Below, in pieces: positions 55,049 through 63,525 of a stretch of 64,000 bases of DNA (position 1 is its first letter; each line of letters starts with the position of its first letter). Location: positions 3,720,001 through 3,784,000 of the forward strand of contig NZ_SMGE01000001.1 of assembly GCF_004339525.1 (NCBI RefSeq), written 5' to 3'. This stretch comes from Flavobacterium sp. 90. GTDB taxonomy: Bacteria; Bacteroidota; Bacteroidia; Flavobacteriales; Flavobacteriaceae. Position numbers and translations under genes: made by a program. The notes beneath the pieces are model-generated. The model did no database searches, was not told the origin of the DNA, and saw only the letters and a program-made list of their open reading frames with translations.

Positions 55049-56325
55049 TGACTACAGAAACTTTATATTACGAAAAGAGAGAAACTTTGGTTCCGGAATT
55101 AAGATTTAAGGAGTTTGAAGGAGAATGGACTGAAAAATATCTAGGAAATTGCATTGATTTGCTTACAGATTATCATGCTAATGGATCTTACGAAAGATTA
55201 AAAGAGAATGTTGAGTTACTGGAAGAAGAAAATTATGCTGTAATAATACGCACAACAAATTTTGAAAAAAAAGACTTTCAAAAAAATCTTTTATACATTG
55301 ATGAAAATGCATTCAATTTTCTCAAAAAATCAAAAGTTTATCCAGACGATATAATAATAAATAAAATTGCAAATGCAGGAGCTACCTATTTAATGCCAGA
55401 TTTAAACAGACCTGTTTCATTGGCAATGAATTTATTTCTTCTTAGGATAAAAAAGGAGCATTCTGCCCGATATATATATACTCAAATAAAAACAAAGGAA
55501 CATTTGTTAAGAGCATTAGCTTCTGGAACAGGAACTAAAACTATTACAAAACAAGATGTTAGGAATTTTGAAATAAATATTCCAACACTCAAAGAACAAC
55601 AAAAAATAGCTTCTTTTTTAAGTGCGGTCGATAAAAAAATACAGCAACTTTCTCGGAGAAAAGAATTATTAGAGCAATACAAAAAAGGCCTAATGCAAGA
55701 ATTGTTCTTTGGTAAATTGCGATTTAAAGATGAGAATGGGGGGGATTATCCAGATTGGGAGGAGAAAAAATTGGGAAATATTGTTACTTTATTGAAAGAC
55801 GGCTCACATGGCTCTCATAAAGATGTTCCCGATGGTAAATACTATCTTTTGAGTGCTAAAAACATACGCAATGGTCAAATAAATATTGACGATGATGATA
55901 GGAAAATTTCAGAAGCTGATTTCAATGCAATTTACAAAAACTATAGTCTTAAAGAGAATGATATTTTGTTAACTATAGTTGGAACAATAGGTCGTCTTGC
56001 AATATACAAAGGCGAGAAAAACATTTCATTTCAAAGGAGTGTGGCATTTTTTCGTTTTGAAAATGTTTATTCTAATTATATGTTTCAATTAATGAATGGA
56101 AATGCATTTCAAAAAGAATTGGAAAACAGAAAAGTAGTAAGCGCACAACCAGGAATTTATTTAGGCGATTTAGCAAAAATAAGTCTAAATATTCCTCACT
56201 TTGAAGAACAACAAAAAATCGCCAATTTTTTATCAACCATCGACACAAAAATAGAAAGTGTGAATCAACAAATAACTCAAACGCAAACTTTTAAAAAAGG
56301 TTTGTTGCAGAAAATGTTTGTATAA
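55048..56325 (+). CDS. hsdS: Type I restriction-modification specificity subunit
   Basis: A 425-residue specificity protein with two target recognition domains (about 15-160 and 225-385) separated by conserved helical spacers: KEQQKIASFLSAVDKKIQQLSRRKELLEQYKKGLM (about 183-217) and EEQQKIANFLSTIDTKIESVNQQITQ (about 388-413). The circular repeat symmetry is intact, so it should read a bipartite DNA site. The site cannot be read from sequence. The two recognition domains are the most likely to differ between strains. Confidence 0.96.
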   Translation: MTTETLYYEKRETLVPELRFKEFEGEWTEKYLGNCIDLLTDYHANGSYERLKENVELLEEENYAVIIRTTNFEKKDFQKNLLYIDENAFNFLKKSKVYPDDIIINKIANAGATYLMPDLNRPVSLAMNLFLLRIKKEHSARYIYTQIKTKEHLLRALASGTGTKTITKQDVRNFEINIPTLKEQQKIASFLSAVDKKIQQLSRRKELLEQYKKGLMQELFFGKLRFKDENGGDYPDWEEKKLGNIVTLLKDGSHGSHKDVPDGKYYLLSAKNIRNGQINIDDDDRKISEADFNAIYKNYSLKENDILLTIVGTIGRLAIYKGEKNISFQRSVAFFRFENVYSNYMFQLMNGNAFQKELENRKVVSAQPGIYLGDLAKISLNIPHFEEQQKIANFLSTIDTKIESVNQQITQTQTFKKGLLQKMFV

Positions 56326-56345
56326 AATTAATTAAATATAATATT

Positions 56346-56573
56346 ATGAACTTAACAAAAGAAAAATTATTAGAATTTGGTTGGTTACCTGATGATTATC
56401 GAGGATTTACATTCCTGCGCAATGGCGAACTTGTTTTGATTCCAATGGCAGGAGTATGGACTTTAGGACGTTTAATTTTCGGACAACCGCACATACCATT
56501 TGGAGTTCCGTCAGAATATATATTTACTGAAGATGATTATGCTAGAGTAATGAGTGAATTACCCACAACATGA
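56346..56573 (+). CDS. Small protein inside the type I operon (75 aa)
   Basis: A 75-residue protein of unknown function. The sequence is acidic-aromatic (FGWLPDDYRGFTFLRNGELVLIPMAGVWTLGRLIFG), with no signal or membrane helix. It starts 20 nt after hsdS and overlaps the next gene by 4 nt (ATGA), so the two are translationally coupled. The fixed place between hsdS and hsdR suggests a role with the next gene, for example an inhibitor, adaptor or anti-nuclease partner. That is inference. Confidence 0.75.
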   Translation: MNLTKEKLLEFGWLPDDYRGFTFLRNGELVLIPMAGVWTLGRLIFGQPHIPFGVPSEYIFTEDDYARVMSELPTT

Positions 56574-57271
56574 AAATTTTAGGTTATTCAGAACGTGGTA
56601 TAATTAATTCATTAATCTTCTCAATTGGTGAGGATAAAGAGCTAATGCGTGAGTTTGTCAAATTAATTAACGTACCCGAAATTGAAGAACCAAATAATAT
56701 CATTATTGATTATACAATTCTGTTAGAGCAATCGTTTTCTCGTTTTGGTGATTCTGATTTAATTATTATTCTTGAATATGAAAATCCAAAAGATAAAAGG
56801 GTTTTATTTATAGAAGGTAAAGTGAATACTTCAAACAGTAATTGGAATATTCAATCTCAATTTAATAAATACAATGCATCAAAAGAGGGTGAAAATAAAA
56901 TAAAACCTAAAAATTATTGGTCAAATTTATTTTCCCAGCTTCATTTAAAGAAGTTACTAGTTGAGAAATGGAATGATATTAAAAATGATAACAAGTTTGA
57001 AATAAATGAAGCTTATTTAGGGAAAAGAAAAATAGGAAGTAATCCAGTTGTTTTGCAAGCATTCGAATTAATAAAATGCTGTGAAAAGAATGCTTATTTT
57101 GTTGGACTAATTCCATCTAATGAATCAGAAATTGAAATGTTTAAGCAGAATAATAAAACTGGGTATCATTTTCTTTCCTGGCAAAAAGTACATGAATTTT
57201 GTCAAGATCATAATTTAAAAAAAGTACTTGAAATTTTTGATTATAATAAGGGACAAATTTATAAATATTAG
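56570..57271 (+). CDS. PD-(D/E)XK-like protein inside the type I operon
   Basis: A 233-residue protein. Residues 59-84 look like a restriction-endonuclease core: Asp63 in DSDLIIILEY and Glu82-x-Lys84 in VLFIEGKVN, followed by the QSQFNKY helix. No DNA-binding domain is clear. It is coupled to the 75-residue gene by an ATGA overlap and followed 16 nt later by hsdR. Likely a nuclease-like protein accessory to the type I system or an independent defence gene carried within it. The family is not recognised. Mutation of Lys84 would test the motif. Confidence 0.78.
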   Translation: MKILGYSERGIINSLIFSIGEDKELMREFVKLINVPEIEEPNNIIIDYTILLEQSFSRFGDSDLIIILEYENPKDKRVLFIEGKVNTSNSNWNIQSQFNKYNASKEGENKIKPKNYWSNLFSQLHLKKLLVEKWNDIKNDNKFEINEAYLGKRKIGSNPVVLQAFELIKCCEKNAYFVGLIPSNESEIEMFKQNNKTGYHFLSWQKVHEFCQDHNLKKVLEIFDYNKGQIYKY

Positions 57272-57287
57272 GATTTAATAGTAACAT

Positions 57288-60167
57288 ATGAGTCATCAAT
57301 CTGAAGCTGTTTTAGAAAATAATTTAATCAAGCAATTGGTTGGTTTAGGGTTTGCATCTGTAAAAATTCAGGATGGAGAATCTTTGGTTTTTAACCTTAA
57401 AAAGCAACTTGAACTTTTTAATGAAACTACTTTTACTGCTAAGGAATTTGATGCTATTTTAAATCATTTAGCCAAAGGCAATGTTTTTGAAAAAGCCAAA
57501 ACACTAAGAGATTATTATAATTTAACCAAAGAAGACGGAACTTCTTTTTATGTTCGTTTTTTTAATACTGAAGATAATAGCCAAAATTTATTTCAGGTTA
57601 CCAACCAAATAAGTTTGGAGGGAAGCTATAAAAATCGTTTTGATGTAACGCTTTTGGTCAACGGTTTACCTTTGGTTCAAATAGAACTCAAACGTTCTGG
57701 TATTGAAATCAAAGAAGCTTTCAGCCAAATCAATCGTTACCAAATGCATTCTTTTTGGAGTAATCATGGTTTGTTTCAATATGTACAATTGTTTGTAATA
57801 AGCAATGGAGTTAACACCAAATATTTAGCAAACAACAAATTGCAATCGGTCAAGCAAACTTTCTTTTGGGCAGATGCAAATAATAAAAACATTAGAGAGT
57901 TACCTGATTTTACAGCCGCTTTTCTGAATCCAAATCATTTGGGTAAAATGATATCCCATTATATCGTGATCAACGAAACCCATAAGGTAATGATGGTCTT
58001 GCGACCTTATCAATATTTTGGAACAGAAGCCATTATTCATCAGGTCAAAAACTCAAATGATAATGCTTATATCTGGCACACAACAGGTTCTGGTAAAACC
58101 TTGACTTCGTTTAAAGCAAGCCAAATCTTAATGGAATTGCCAGATGTTTGCAAAGTTGTTTTTGTAGTCGATAGAAAAGATCTGGATTATCAAACAATGA
58201 ACGAGTTTAATGCTTTCAAAAAAGATAGCGTTGATGTTACTGATAATACACAATCTTTGATTAGGCAATTAACGGATAATACTAAATTGGTTTTAACAAC
58301 CATTCAGAAATTAAACAATGCCGTTTCAGAACGTTTTAAAGGTAATATTGAACCTTTGCGACATAAGAAGATCGTTTTTATTTTTGATGAATGCCATCGT
58401 TCTCAATTTGGAGAAACGCATGAACGCATTACAAAATTCTTTGAAAAAAGTCAGTTAATCGGCTTTACAGGAACGCCGATATTTGCTGAAAACGCTTCTA
58501 AAAATGATTTGGGAAAACGAACCACAAAAGATTTGTTTGGTAACTGTTTGCATAAATACGTGATTACGGATGCTATTCGAGATCAAAATGTACTGCGTTT
58601 TGGAATTGAATATGTAGGAAAATATAAAAACAAAAGCAATACATTTATAGATATTGAAGTTGAAGATATCGATAAGCAAGAAGTTTTGGATTCCAATAAA
58701 AGAATCAATAAAATTGTTGATTATATTATTGCTTATCACAATCAAAAAACATTTAATAGAGACTATTCGGCATTGTTGGCAGTTAGTAGTATTGACAATG
58801 TAATTAAATACTACGATCTTTTTCAGCAAAAGAAAGTATCCGGTGAACACGATTTGCGTATTGCTACGATTTTTACCTATGGCACTAATGAAGATTCAGA
58901 TGAAGCACAGGATTTTCTTCCTGCTGATGAAGTAGATTTTGATGTTTTGGCAGAGCCAAGAACTCTATATGAATCTAGTCATACAAGAGATAAACTCGAA
59001 AAATATATTGGTCATTATAACGTAATGTTTGGCACTAGTTTTACAAACAAAGACAGTTCATCATTTGAAAAATATTTCCAAAATATAAGTAAACGATTAA
59101 AAAATCGTGAAAAAGAAAATTTCAATAATGAACAAGATCGTTTGGATATTGTAATCGTTGTCAATATGATGCTTACTGGTTTTGATGCCAAAAAAGTAAA
59201 TACTCTTTATGTAGATAAAAACCTGAAGCAACATGGTTTAATACAAGCTTATTCAAGAACAAATAGAATTTTAGGAGAACAGAAGTCGCAAGGAAACATT
59301 TTATCGTTCAGAAATCTTAAAAAAGCAACTGATGATGCAATTACTTTATTTTCGAATAAAGAGGCAATAGAAGTTGTCACGATGCCTGATTATGAAACAA
59401 TAGCGGAGAAGTTTGACGAAGCATTAAAATTATTAAGAGAAATAACGCCAACTTACCAAAGTGTAGATAATTTAGAAAGCGAGGAAGACGAAGCGCAATT
59501 TGTACAAGCTTTTAGAAAGTTGATGCGGGCAATGAATGTGCTGCAATCCTACACTGATTTTGATTGGGAGGATTTACCAATTGATGAGCAGGAATTTGAA
59601 GACTACAAAAGCAAGTATCTGGATTTATACGAAAAAGTAAAACAAGACAATAAAAAACAAAAAACATCTATACTTGATGATATTGATTTTGAATTAGAAT
59701 TAATTCACAGAGATCAAATTAATGTTGCTTATATTCTGAAATTATTAGCACAACTAAAGGGAGCTAAAACTCCTAGTACGACGGCAACTCAAAGAAAAAT
59801 TATTATAGATTTATTGGGTGGTGATATTCAATTGAGAAGTAAAAGAGAATTAATTCAGAAATTCATTGATGAGAACATGCCACTAATTAAAGATGGCGAT
59901 TCTATTGAAGATGAGTTCGAAAAATTCTGGCAAGATCAAAAAGTATTAGCGTTAGGAAAACTATGCGAAGAAGAACATCTGGATAAAGCGCAATTTAAAG
60001 CATTGATCGATGCTTATATTTATAGTGGTAGAGAACCAATAAAAGACGAAGTTTTTCAATGTTTAGATAATAGACCAAGTATTCTTCAAGCAAGAGTTAT
60101 TGGTGATCGAATTATTGCTAGAATGAAGGAATTCGTAGAGGTTTTTGTAAAGGGAATGATGGCTTAG
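57288..60167 (+). CDS. hsdR: Type I restriction subunit (nuclease and translocase)
   Basis: A 959-residue HsdR. N-terminal nuclease domain with Asp119, Glu133 and Lys135 (RFDVTLLVNG...QIELKRSG). Helicase motor with TTGSGKT (265-271) and DECH (367-370), then SF2 motifs ending with MMLTGFDAKKVNTLYVDK and the QAYSRTNR motif VI. A C-terminal helical domain binds the methylase complex. All motifs are present, so the system looks functional. It is the last gene of the operon. Confidence 0.97.
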   Translation: MSHQSEAVLENNLIKQLVGLGFASVKIQDGESLVFNLKKQLELFNETTFTAKEFDAILNHLAKGNVFEKAKTLRDYYNLTKEDGTSFYVRFFNTEDNSQNLFQVTNQISLEGSYKNRFDVTLLVNGLPLVQIELKRSGIEIKEAFSQINRYQMHSFWSNHGLFQYVQLFVISNGVNTKYLANNKLQSVKQTFFWADANNKNIRELPDFTAAFLNPNHLGKMISHYIVINETHKVMMVLRPYQYFGTEAIIHQVKNSNDNAYIWHTTGSGKTLTSFKASQILMELPDVCKVVFVVDRKDLDYQTMNEFNAFKKDSVDVTDNTQSLIRQLTDNTKLVLTTIQKLNNAVSERFKGNIEPLRHKKIVFIFDECHRSQFGETHERITKFFEKSQLIGFTGTPIFAENASKNDLGKRTTKDLFGNCLHKYVITDAIRDQNVLRFGIEYVGKYKNKSNTFIDIEVEDIDKQEVLDSNKRINKIVDYIIAYHNQKTFNRDYSALLAVSSIDNVIKYYDLFQQKKVSGEHDLRIATIFTYGTNEDSDEAQDFLPADEVDFDVLAEPRTLYESSHTRDKLEKYIGHYNVMFGTSFTNKDSSSFEKYFQNISKRLKNREKENFNNEQDRLDIVIVVNMMLTGFDAKKVNTLYVDKNLKQHGLIQAYSRTNRILGEQKSQGNILSFRNLKKATDDAITLFSNKEAIEVVTMPDYETIAEKFDEALKLLREITPTYQSVDNLESEEDEAQFVQAFRKLMRAMNVLQSYTDFDWEDLPIDEQEFEDYKSKYLDLYEKVKQDNKKQKTSILDDIDFELELIHRDQINVAYILKLLAQLKGAKTPSTTATQRKIIIDLLGGDIQLRSKRELIQKFIDENMPLIKDGDSIEDEFEKFWQDQKVLALGKLCEEEHLDKAQFKALIDAYIYSGREPIKDEVFQCLDNRPSILQARVIGDRIIARMKEFVEVFVKGMMA

Positions 60168-60280
60168 TAGTTGTTCGGGATTTCCGAACAACTGATTTTT
60201 CATTCAGTAATTTTTTCTCTTGTTTTTCTTGTACGTTTATTTACCCTTTTTTGAAATGTATTTTCTAATGAAACCTAAAT

Positions 60281-60362
60281 CCCTAGCCCTGATAGAAGCG
60301 GTATCCCTTTTCTTGCTCTTTTAGCAAGGAAAAGATACAAGCGGATAGCAGGAAATAGCTCC
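60281..60362 (+). ncRNA. Structured dispersed element, copy 3 of 4
   Basis: CCCTAGCCCTGATAGAAGCGG, then GTATC/GATAC and TTTTC.TTGCT/AGCAAG.GAAAA as a hairpin, then GCGGATAGCAGGAAATAGCTCC. The inner pair GTATC/GATAC replaces AATC/GATT of copies 1 and 2, and the outer pair is CCCTG/CAGGA. It lies 114 nt after hsdR, in the same direction. Confidence 0.6.
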
Positions 60363-60757
60363 AGAAAAAGAAATCCCAAAATTTTAAAATCCCAAATCCC
60401 AAAATTTACCTGTTGCTTATCCCTCGAGTCCAAATTCCAAAAAAACTTCAACTACAATAATAAACTCCAAAAAACGTTTTTAATAAACTTCGTCACACTC
60501 AAAGACACCAAAACCCCAACCCAAAACCTCTCAAAACCCCAGTAAAAACTGTATACTGTATCCTAAAAACGTATAATAATTACACACATCAAAAACGGGT
60601 AAAATACCTAAACAACTCAAAACCAGTAAAAACTGATAATGGCACAACGCTTGCAAAATGGGATAATGTAAATTCCTTTTCGATAAATGAAAATTACGCA
60701 TCGAGAGGAAAGCAAATTAAATAAAAGCCCATAGAAAGCAATCAAAAGTAGTGTCAT
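60363..60757. other. G-poor intergenic stretch before the glycosyltransferase
   Basis: About 390 nt with unusually few G on the plus strand and repeated words such as AAATCCCAAA and CAAAACCCC. No tRNA, rRNA or conserved gene is seen. The promoter of the 60758 gene probably lies near 60640-60740, but I cannot place its motif. Confidence 0.4.
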
Positions 60758-62212
60758 ATGAAAAGTGAAACCTTAACATCAGAACAATTTTATACTTCAA
60801 ATCCAGATCTTAGTAACGAACAAGCCTTAAAAAGTTCCATTTTTCGAATTAGTAATGACAATGTAGCGGCAAAAAAAGTAAGCGAGCGCACTAAAAGTAA
60901 GTTCGGATTATTTGTGTTAGTAAGCACATTTGCCTTATTGTTTGTTGGAGCATATTCCGTTTATCATTTACAATCCGACTTTGATCAGTTTCAAATCGAC
61001 CGAATGAATTCTTCTTGGGGATTTCCGTTTTTGGTCGTTGCAGGATTACTATTTGTTTTTCAAACAGGAGTATTTCTGTATAATTTATACTTGTATTTTA
61101 GCTACAAACCAATCGAATCAGTTTCGGATGAAATGTTGCCAACTTGTACCGTAATCGTTCCTGCGTATAACGAAGGAAAACTGGTTTGGGATACTTTATT
61201 GAGTTTGGCAGATAGTGATTTTCCGGCGCATAAGCTAGAAATTCTAGCGGTTGACGACGGAAGTAAAGATGATACTTGGTACTGGATGCAACAAGCCAAA
61301 ATAAAATTAGGTGATCGTTTAACTATTTTTCAACAACCTGAAAACAAAGGAAAACGTCACGCGCTACACCGTGGATTCGAACTAGGAATGGGAGAAATTT
61401 TTGTAACAGTTGATAGTGATTCAATTGTGAAAAAAGATACACTAAGAAATTTAGTAAGTCCGTTTGTGGTAGATGAAAAATGTGGTGCAGTTGCAGGAAA
61501 CGTTCATGTTTTGAATAGCAAAAAAGCAATCTTGCCCAAAATGCTTAACGTAAGTTTCGTTATGAGTTTTGAATTCATGCGTTCTGCCGAAAGCAAATTA
61601 GGTTCTGTACTTTGTACTCCGGGAGCAGCGGCAGCTTATCGAAAAACTTCGGTTTTTGCTTGTCTTGACGAATGGATCAATCAAACTTTTATGGGACAAC
61701 CATCTGATATTGGCGAAGACCGTGCGATGACAAATATGATCCTAAAACAAGGTCAACATGTGGTATTTCAAAGAAACGCTTATGTATTGACAAACGTTCC
61801 TGAAGAATACACCGGATTATACAAAATGTTCATTAGATGGAGTAGAAGTAATGTACGTGAGAATATTGCAATGGCTAAATATGTTTTTACCGATTTTAGA
61901 AAAGAATCTAAATTTGGAGCACGACTTTTATGGTTCAACCAAGCTCTAAAAATCGTTATGGCGTATCCGTTTATGATTTTTATGTTTGTGTTTATCGCCA
62001 TGCATCCGTTATTATTTTTGAGCTCAACATTATTAGGGATCTTAATTGTATCAAGTTTTCCGGTATTGTTTTACGCTAAAAGATACAATCTTGCAGATTC
62101 GCTTTGGGCATATTCTTATAGTGTTTTCTACACCTTCAGTTTATTCTGGATAACACCTTATGCCATTGTTACCGCCAATAAAAGAGGCTGGTTGACACGT
62201 GGTTTAGTCTAA
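60758..62212 (+). CDS. Processive family 2 glycosyltransferase
   Basis: A 484-residue membrane glycosyltransferase. Two N-terminal helices (about 50-70 and 91-113) are followed by the GT2 core: VDDG with Asp166/Asp167, the metal-binding DSD at 219-221 (TVDSDS), the base motif GEDRAM (Glu320-Asp321), and C-terminal helices (about 396-465). The synthase motif QxxRW is replaced by MFIRW (357-361), so the Gln is not kept. It resembles hyaluronan-, chitin- or cellulose-type chain makers rather than single-sugar transferases. No export or lyase partner gene is next to it. Polymer unknown. Confidence 0.9.
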   Translation: MKSETLTSEQFYTSNPDLSNEQALKSSIFRISNDNVAAKKVSERTKSKFGLFVLVSTFALLFVGAYSVYHLQSDFDQFQIDRMNSSWGFPFLVVAGLLFVFQTGVFLYNLYLYFSYKPIESVSDEMLPTCTVIVPAYNEGKLVWDTLLSLADSDFPAHKLEILAVDDGSKDDTWYWMQQAKIKLGDRLTIFQQPENKGKRHALHRGFELGMGEIFVTVDSDSIVKKDTLRNLVSPFVVDEKCGAVAGNVHVLNSKKAILPKMLNVSFVMSFEFMRSAESKLGSVLCTPGAAAAYRKTSVFACLDEWINQTFMGQPSDIGEDRAMTNMILKQGQHVVFQRNAYVLTNVPEEYTGLYKMFIRWSRSNVRENIAMAKYVFTDFRKESKFGARLLWFNQALKIVMAYPFMIFMFVFIAMHPLLFLSSTLLGILIVSSFPVLFYAKRYNLADSLWAYSYSVFYTFSLFWITPYAIVTANKRGWLTRGLV

Positions 62213-62255
62213 AAATAATTGTAATTAAAAAAATAGAATTGATTTGTTTTTTTGC

Positions 62256-62287
62256 AACTCCTGTTCCTACGAGCAGGAGTTTTTTTA
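62256..62287 (+). terminator. Intrinsic terminator of the glycosyltransferase gene
   Basis: AACTCCTG ... CAGGAGTT with a 10-nt loop, then TTTTTT. It lies 44 nt after the stop. Confidence 0.85.
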
Positions 62288-62316
62288 TGCACTAAAACGT
62301 CGACATAATTTTTTTT

Positions 62317-62410
62317 AGGAGCTAATCCCGCTATCCATTCCAATCTTTTGTTGCTCCTGATAGCTATCGGGACCGCAACAAAAGGATTTCCACTTCTATC
62401 GGGGCTAGGG
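62317..62410 (-). ncRNA. Structured dispersed element, copy 4 of 4 (reverse strand)
   Basis: On the minus strand: CCCTAGCCCCGATAGAAGTGG, a hairpin TTTTGTTGC/GCAACAAAA with a larger loop, then GGATAGCGGGATTAGCTCCT. It has the outer CCCCG/CGGGA pair. It is the only copy facing left, between two rightward genes. Confidence 0.6.
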
Positions 62411-62554
62411 CAATCATTTTCAGAATAATACTTTCGTAAACAATCATATTATATTTCAGTCATAGCCCGTGGTTTCAACCATGGGAAACGAATCATAATA
62501 GTCATACCCAATTCTATATTTTGTACCAGTTTTTTAAGTTGTTGATCGCGTTCT

Positions 62555-62587
62555 AAACCCGACAGGTTTTAAAAACCTGTCGGGTTT
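62555..62587. repeat. Perfect hairpin AACCCGACAGG type
   Basis: AACCCGACAGGTTTT/AAAAACCTGTCGGGTT, near-perfect palindrome with a T run on each side. Such hairpins are common intergenic elements in flavobacteria, from memory. It may end transcription coming from the left before the TetR operon. A CCCGTGGTTTCAACCATGGG hairpin lies just before it, at about 62466-62485. Confidence 0.75.
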
Positions 62588-62626
62588 GTCGATGAAAATA
62601 ATTTCGATAAAAAAAAATAAATAAAA

Positions 62627-62657
62627 GAATGTTCATTCATTTATTATTTTATCTTTG
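62627..62657 (+). promoter_or_regulatory. Promoter and palindromic site of the right-end TetR operon
   Basis: GAATG-TT-CATTC (62627-62638) is a likely TetR operator, and TATCTTTG (62650-62657) matches the Bacteroidota -7 motif TAnnTTTG. Transcription would start about 62664, leaving a leader of under 10 nt before the ATG at 62673. Confidence 0.65.
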
Positions 62658-62672
62658 TCAAAAATAATCAGT

Positions 62673-63269
62673 ATGAGAGTAAGAGATGTTGACAAAGAAA
62701 AATTGGTAATCGAAACCGCAATTGATCAAATTGTACGTGACGGATTTCAAGGTTTCAGTATGAACAAGCTCGCGAAGGCGTGTTCTATTTCTGTTGGCAC
62801 GCTCTACATTTATTACAAAGACAAGGATGATTTGATTCAGAAAATAGGTGCCATTATCGCTCTGAAATTTTTTACCAGTACAGTAAAAGATTTTGCGCCC
62901 GAAATGTCATTTGAGGAAGGTTTATGGAGACAGTGGGAAAACCGCGCCAACTTTACCATGAAATATCCGAAAGAAGTTGCATTTTTTGAGATCATAAAAC
63001 ATTCGCCTCATTCAGAAGCTATTCTGGATTCTATTAAAGAGTTTGCAGATTTTAGAAAGATTATGAGTGAGTTTATTGACAATGGACTTCGTAAAAAAGA
63101 AATTGTCCCAATGACATTTGAGGCTTTTTGGTCAGTGGCTTACGGACCTTTATACACATTGTTGAATATGCATACTGAAGGTAAGAGTATGGGAGGAAAA
63201 CCATTTAAACTTACCAGAGAGATTATGAAAGAAGCTTTTAAGAGTACAGTTAAAGGACTAAAACCATGA
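62673..63269 (+). CDS. TetR-family regulator (right-end operon)
   Basis: A 198-residue repressor. N-terminal helix-turn-helix: LVIETAIDQIVRDGFQGFSMNKLAKACSISVGTLYIYYKDKDDLIQ. C-terminal ligand domain with aromatic residues (FEAFWSVAYGPLYTLLN). I chose ATG at 62673-62675 (MRVRDVD), because the promoter -7 motif at 62650-62657 overlaps any earlier start. It is followed by a small protein and an exporter gene, gaps of 6 and 22 nt, so it likely controls them. Confidence 0.92.
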   Translation: MRVRDVDKEKLVIETAIDQIVRDGFQGFSMNKLAKACSISVGTLYIYYKDKDDLIQKIGAIIALKFFTSTVKDFAPEMSFEEGLWRQWENRANFTMKYPKEVAFFEIIKHSPHSEAILDSIKEFADFRKIMSEFIDNGLRKKEIVPMTFEAFWSVAYGPLYTLLNMHTEGKSMGGKPFKLTREIMKEAFKSTVKGLKP

Positions 63270-63275
63270 AAAATT

Positions 63276-63503
63276 ATGGAAACGAATTTGAATACAATAC
63301 ACATTTTCAAAACAAATATTAAACAAATCAATCCAGATTGCGATATGCACAGAACACTGGATAATCATTCGGATATACAACAATGGAGCATCGATCACGA
63401 AGATGTTGATTGCGTGCTTCGCGTAGTATCGAATGTATTAAAACCTGACGCCATTATCGAGATGATCAACGAATTTGGTCACGAATGTCAGGAATTATCA
63501 TAA
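63276..63503 (+). CDS. Small HMA-like protein (75 aa)
   Basis: A 75-residue soluble protein. It has the size and rough strand-helix pattern of heavy-metal-associated (HMA) domains, but the CxxC metal motif is missing (the region reads INPDCDMHRT with one Cys). Likely a distant HMA-like or ferredoxin-fold small protein. It follows the TetR gene after 6 nt and precedes an exporter, so a role in the same response is likely. Function not assigned. Confidence 0.7.
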   Translation: METNLNTIHIFKTNIKQINPDCDMHRTLDNHSDIQQWSIDHEDVDCVLRVVSNVLKPDAIIEMINEFGHECQELS

Positions 63504-63525
63504 TTTAAAAAAATAACCAGTTTAT

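Noticed and set aside
58455..58850. Leftward frame of 131 codons inside hsdR
   Set aside because: Antisense of hsdR, with a Phe/Ile-rich composition expected from the opposite strand.
60168..60757. Possible tRNA or rRNA fragment
   Set aside because: No cloverleaf or rRNA core found; the only structure is the dispersed element copy 3.
62655..62672. TTG start for the right-end TetR gene
   Set aside because: The TTG overlaps the -7 promoter motif TATCTTTG; ATG at 62673 leaves a normal short leader.
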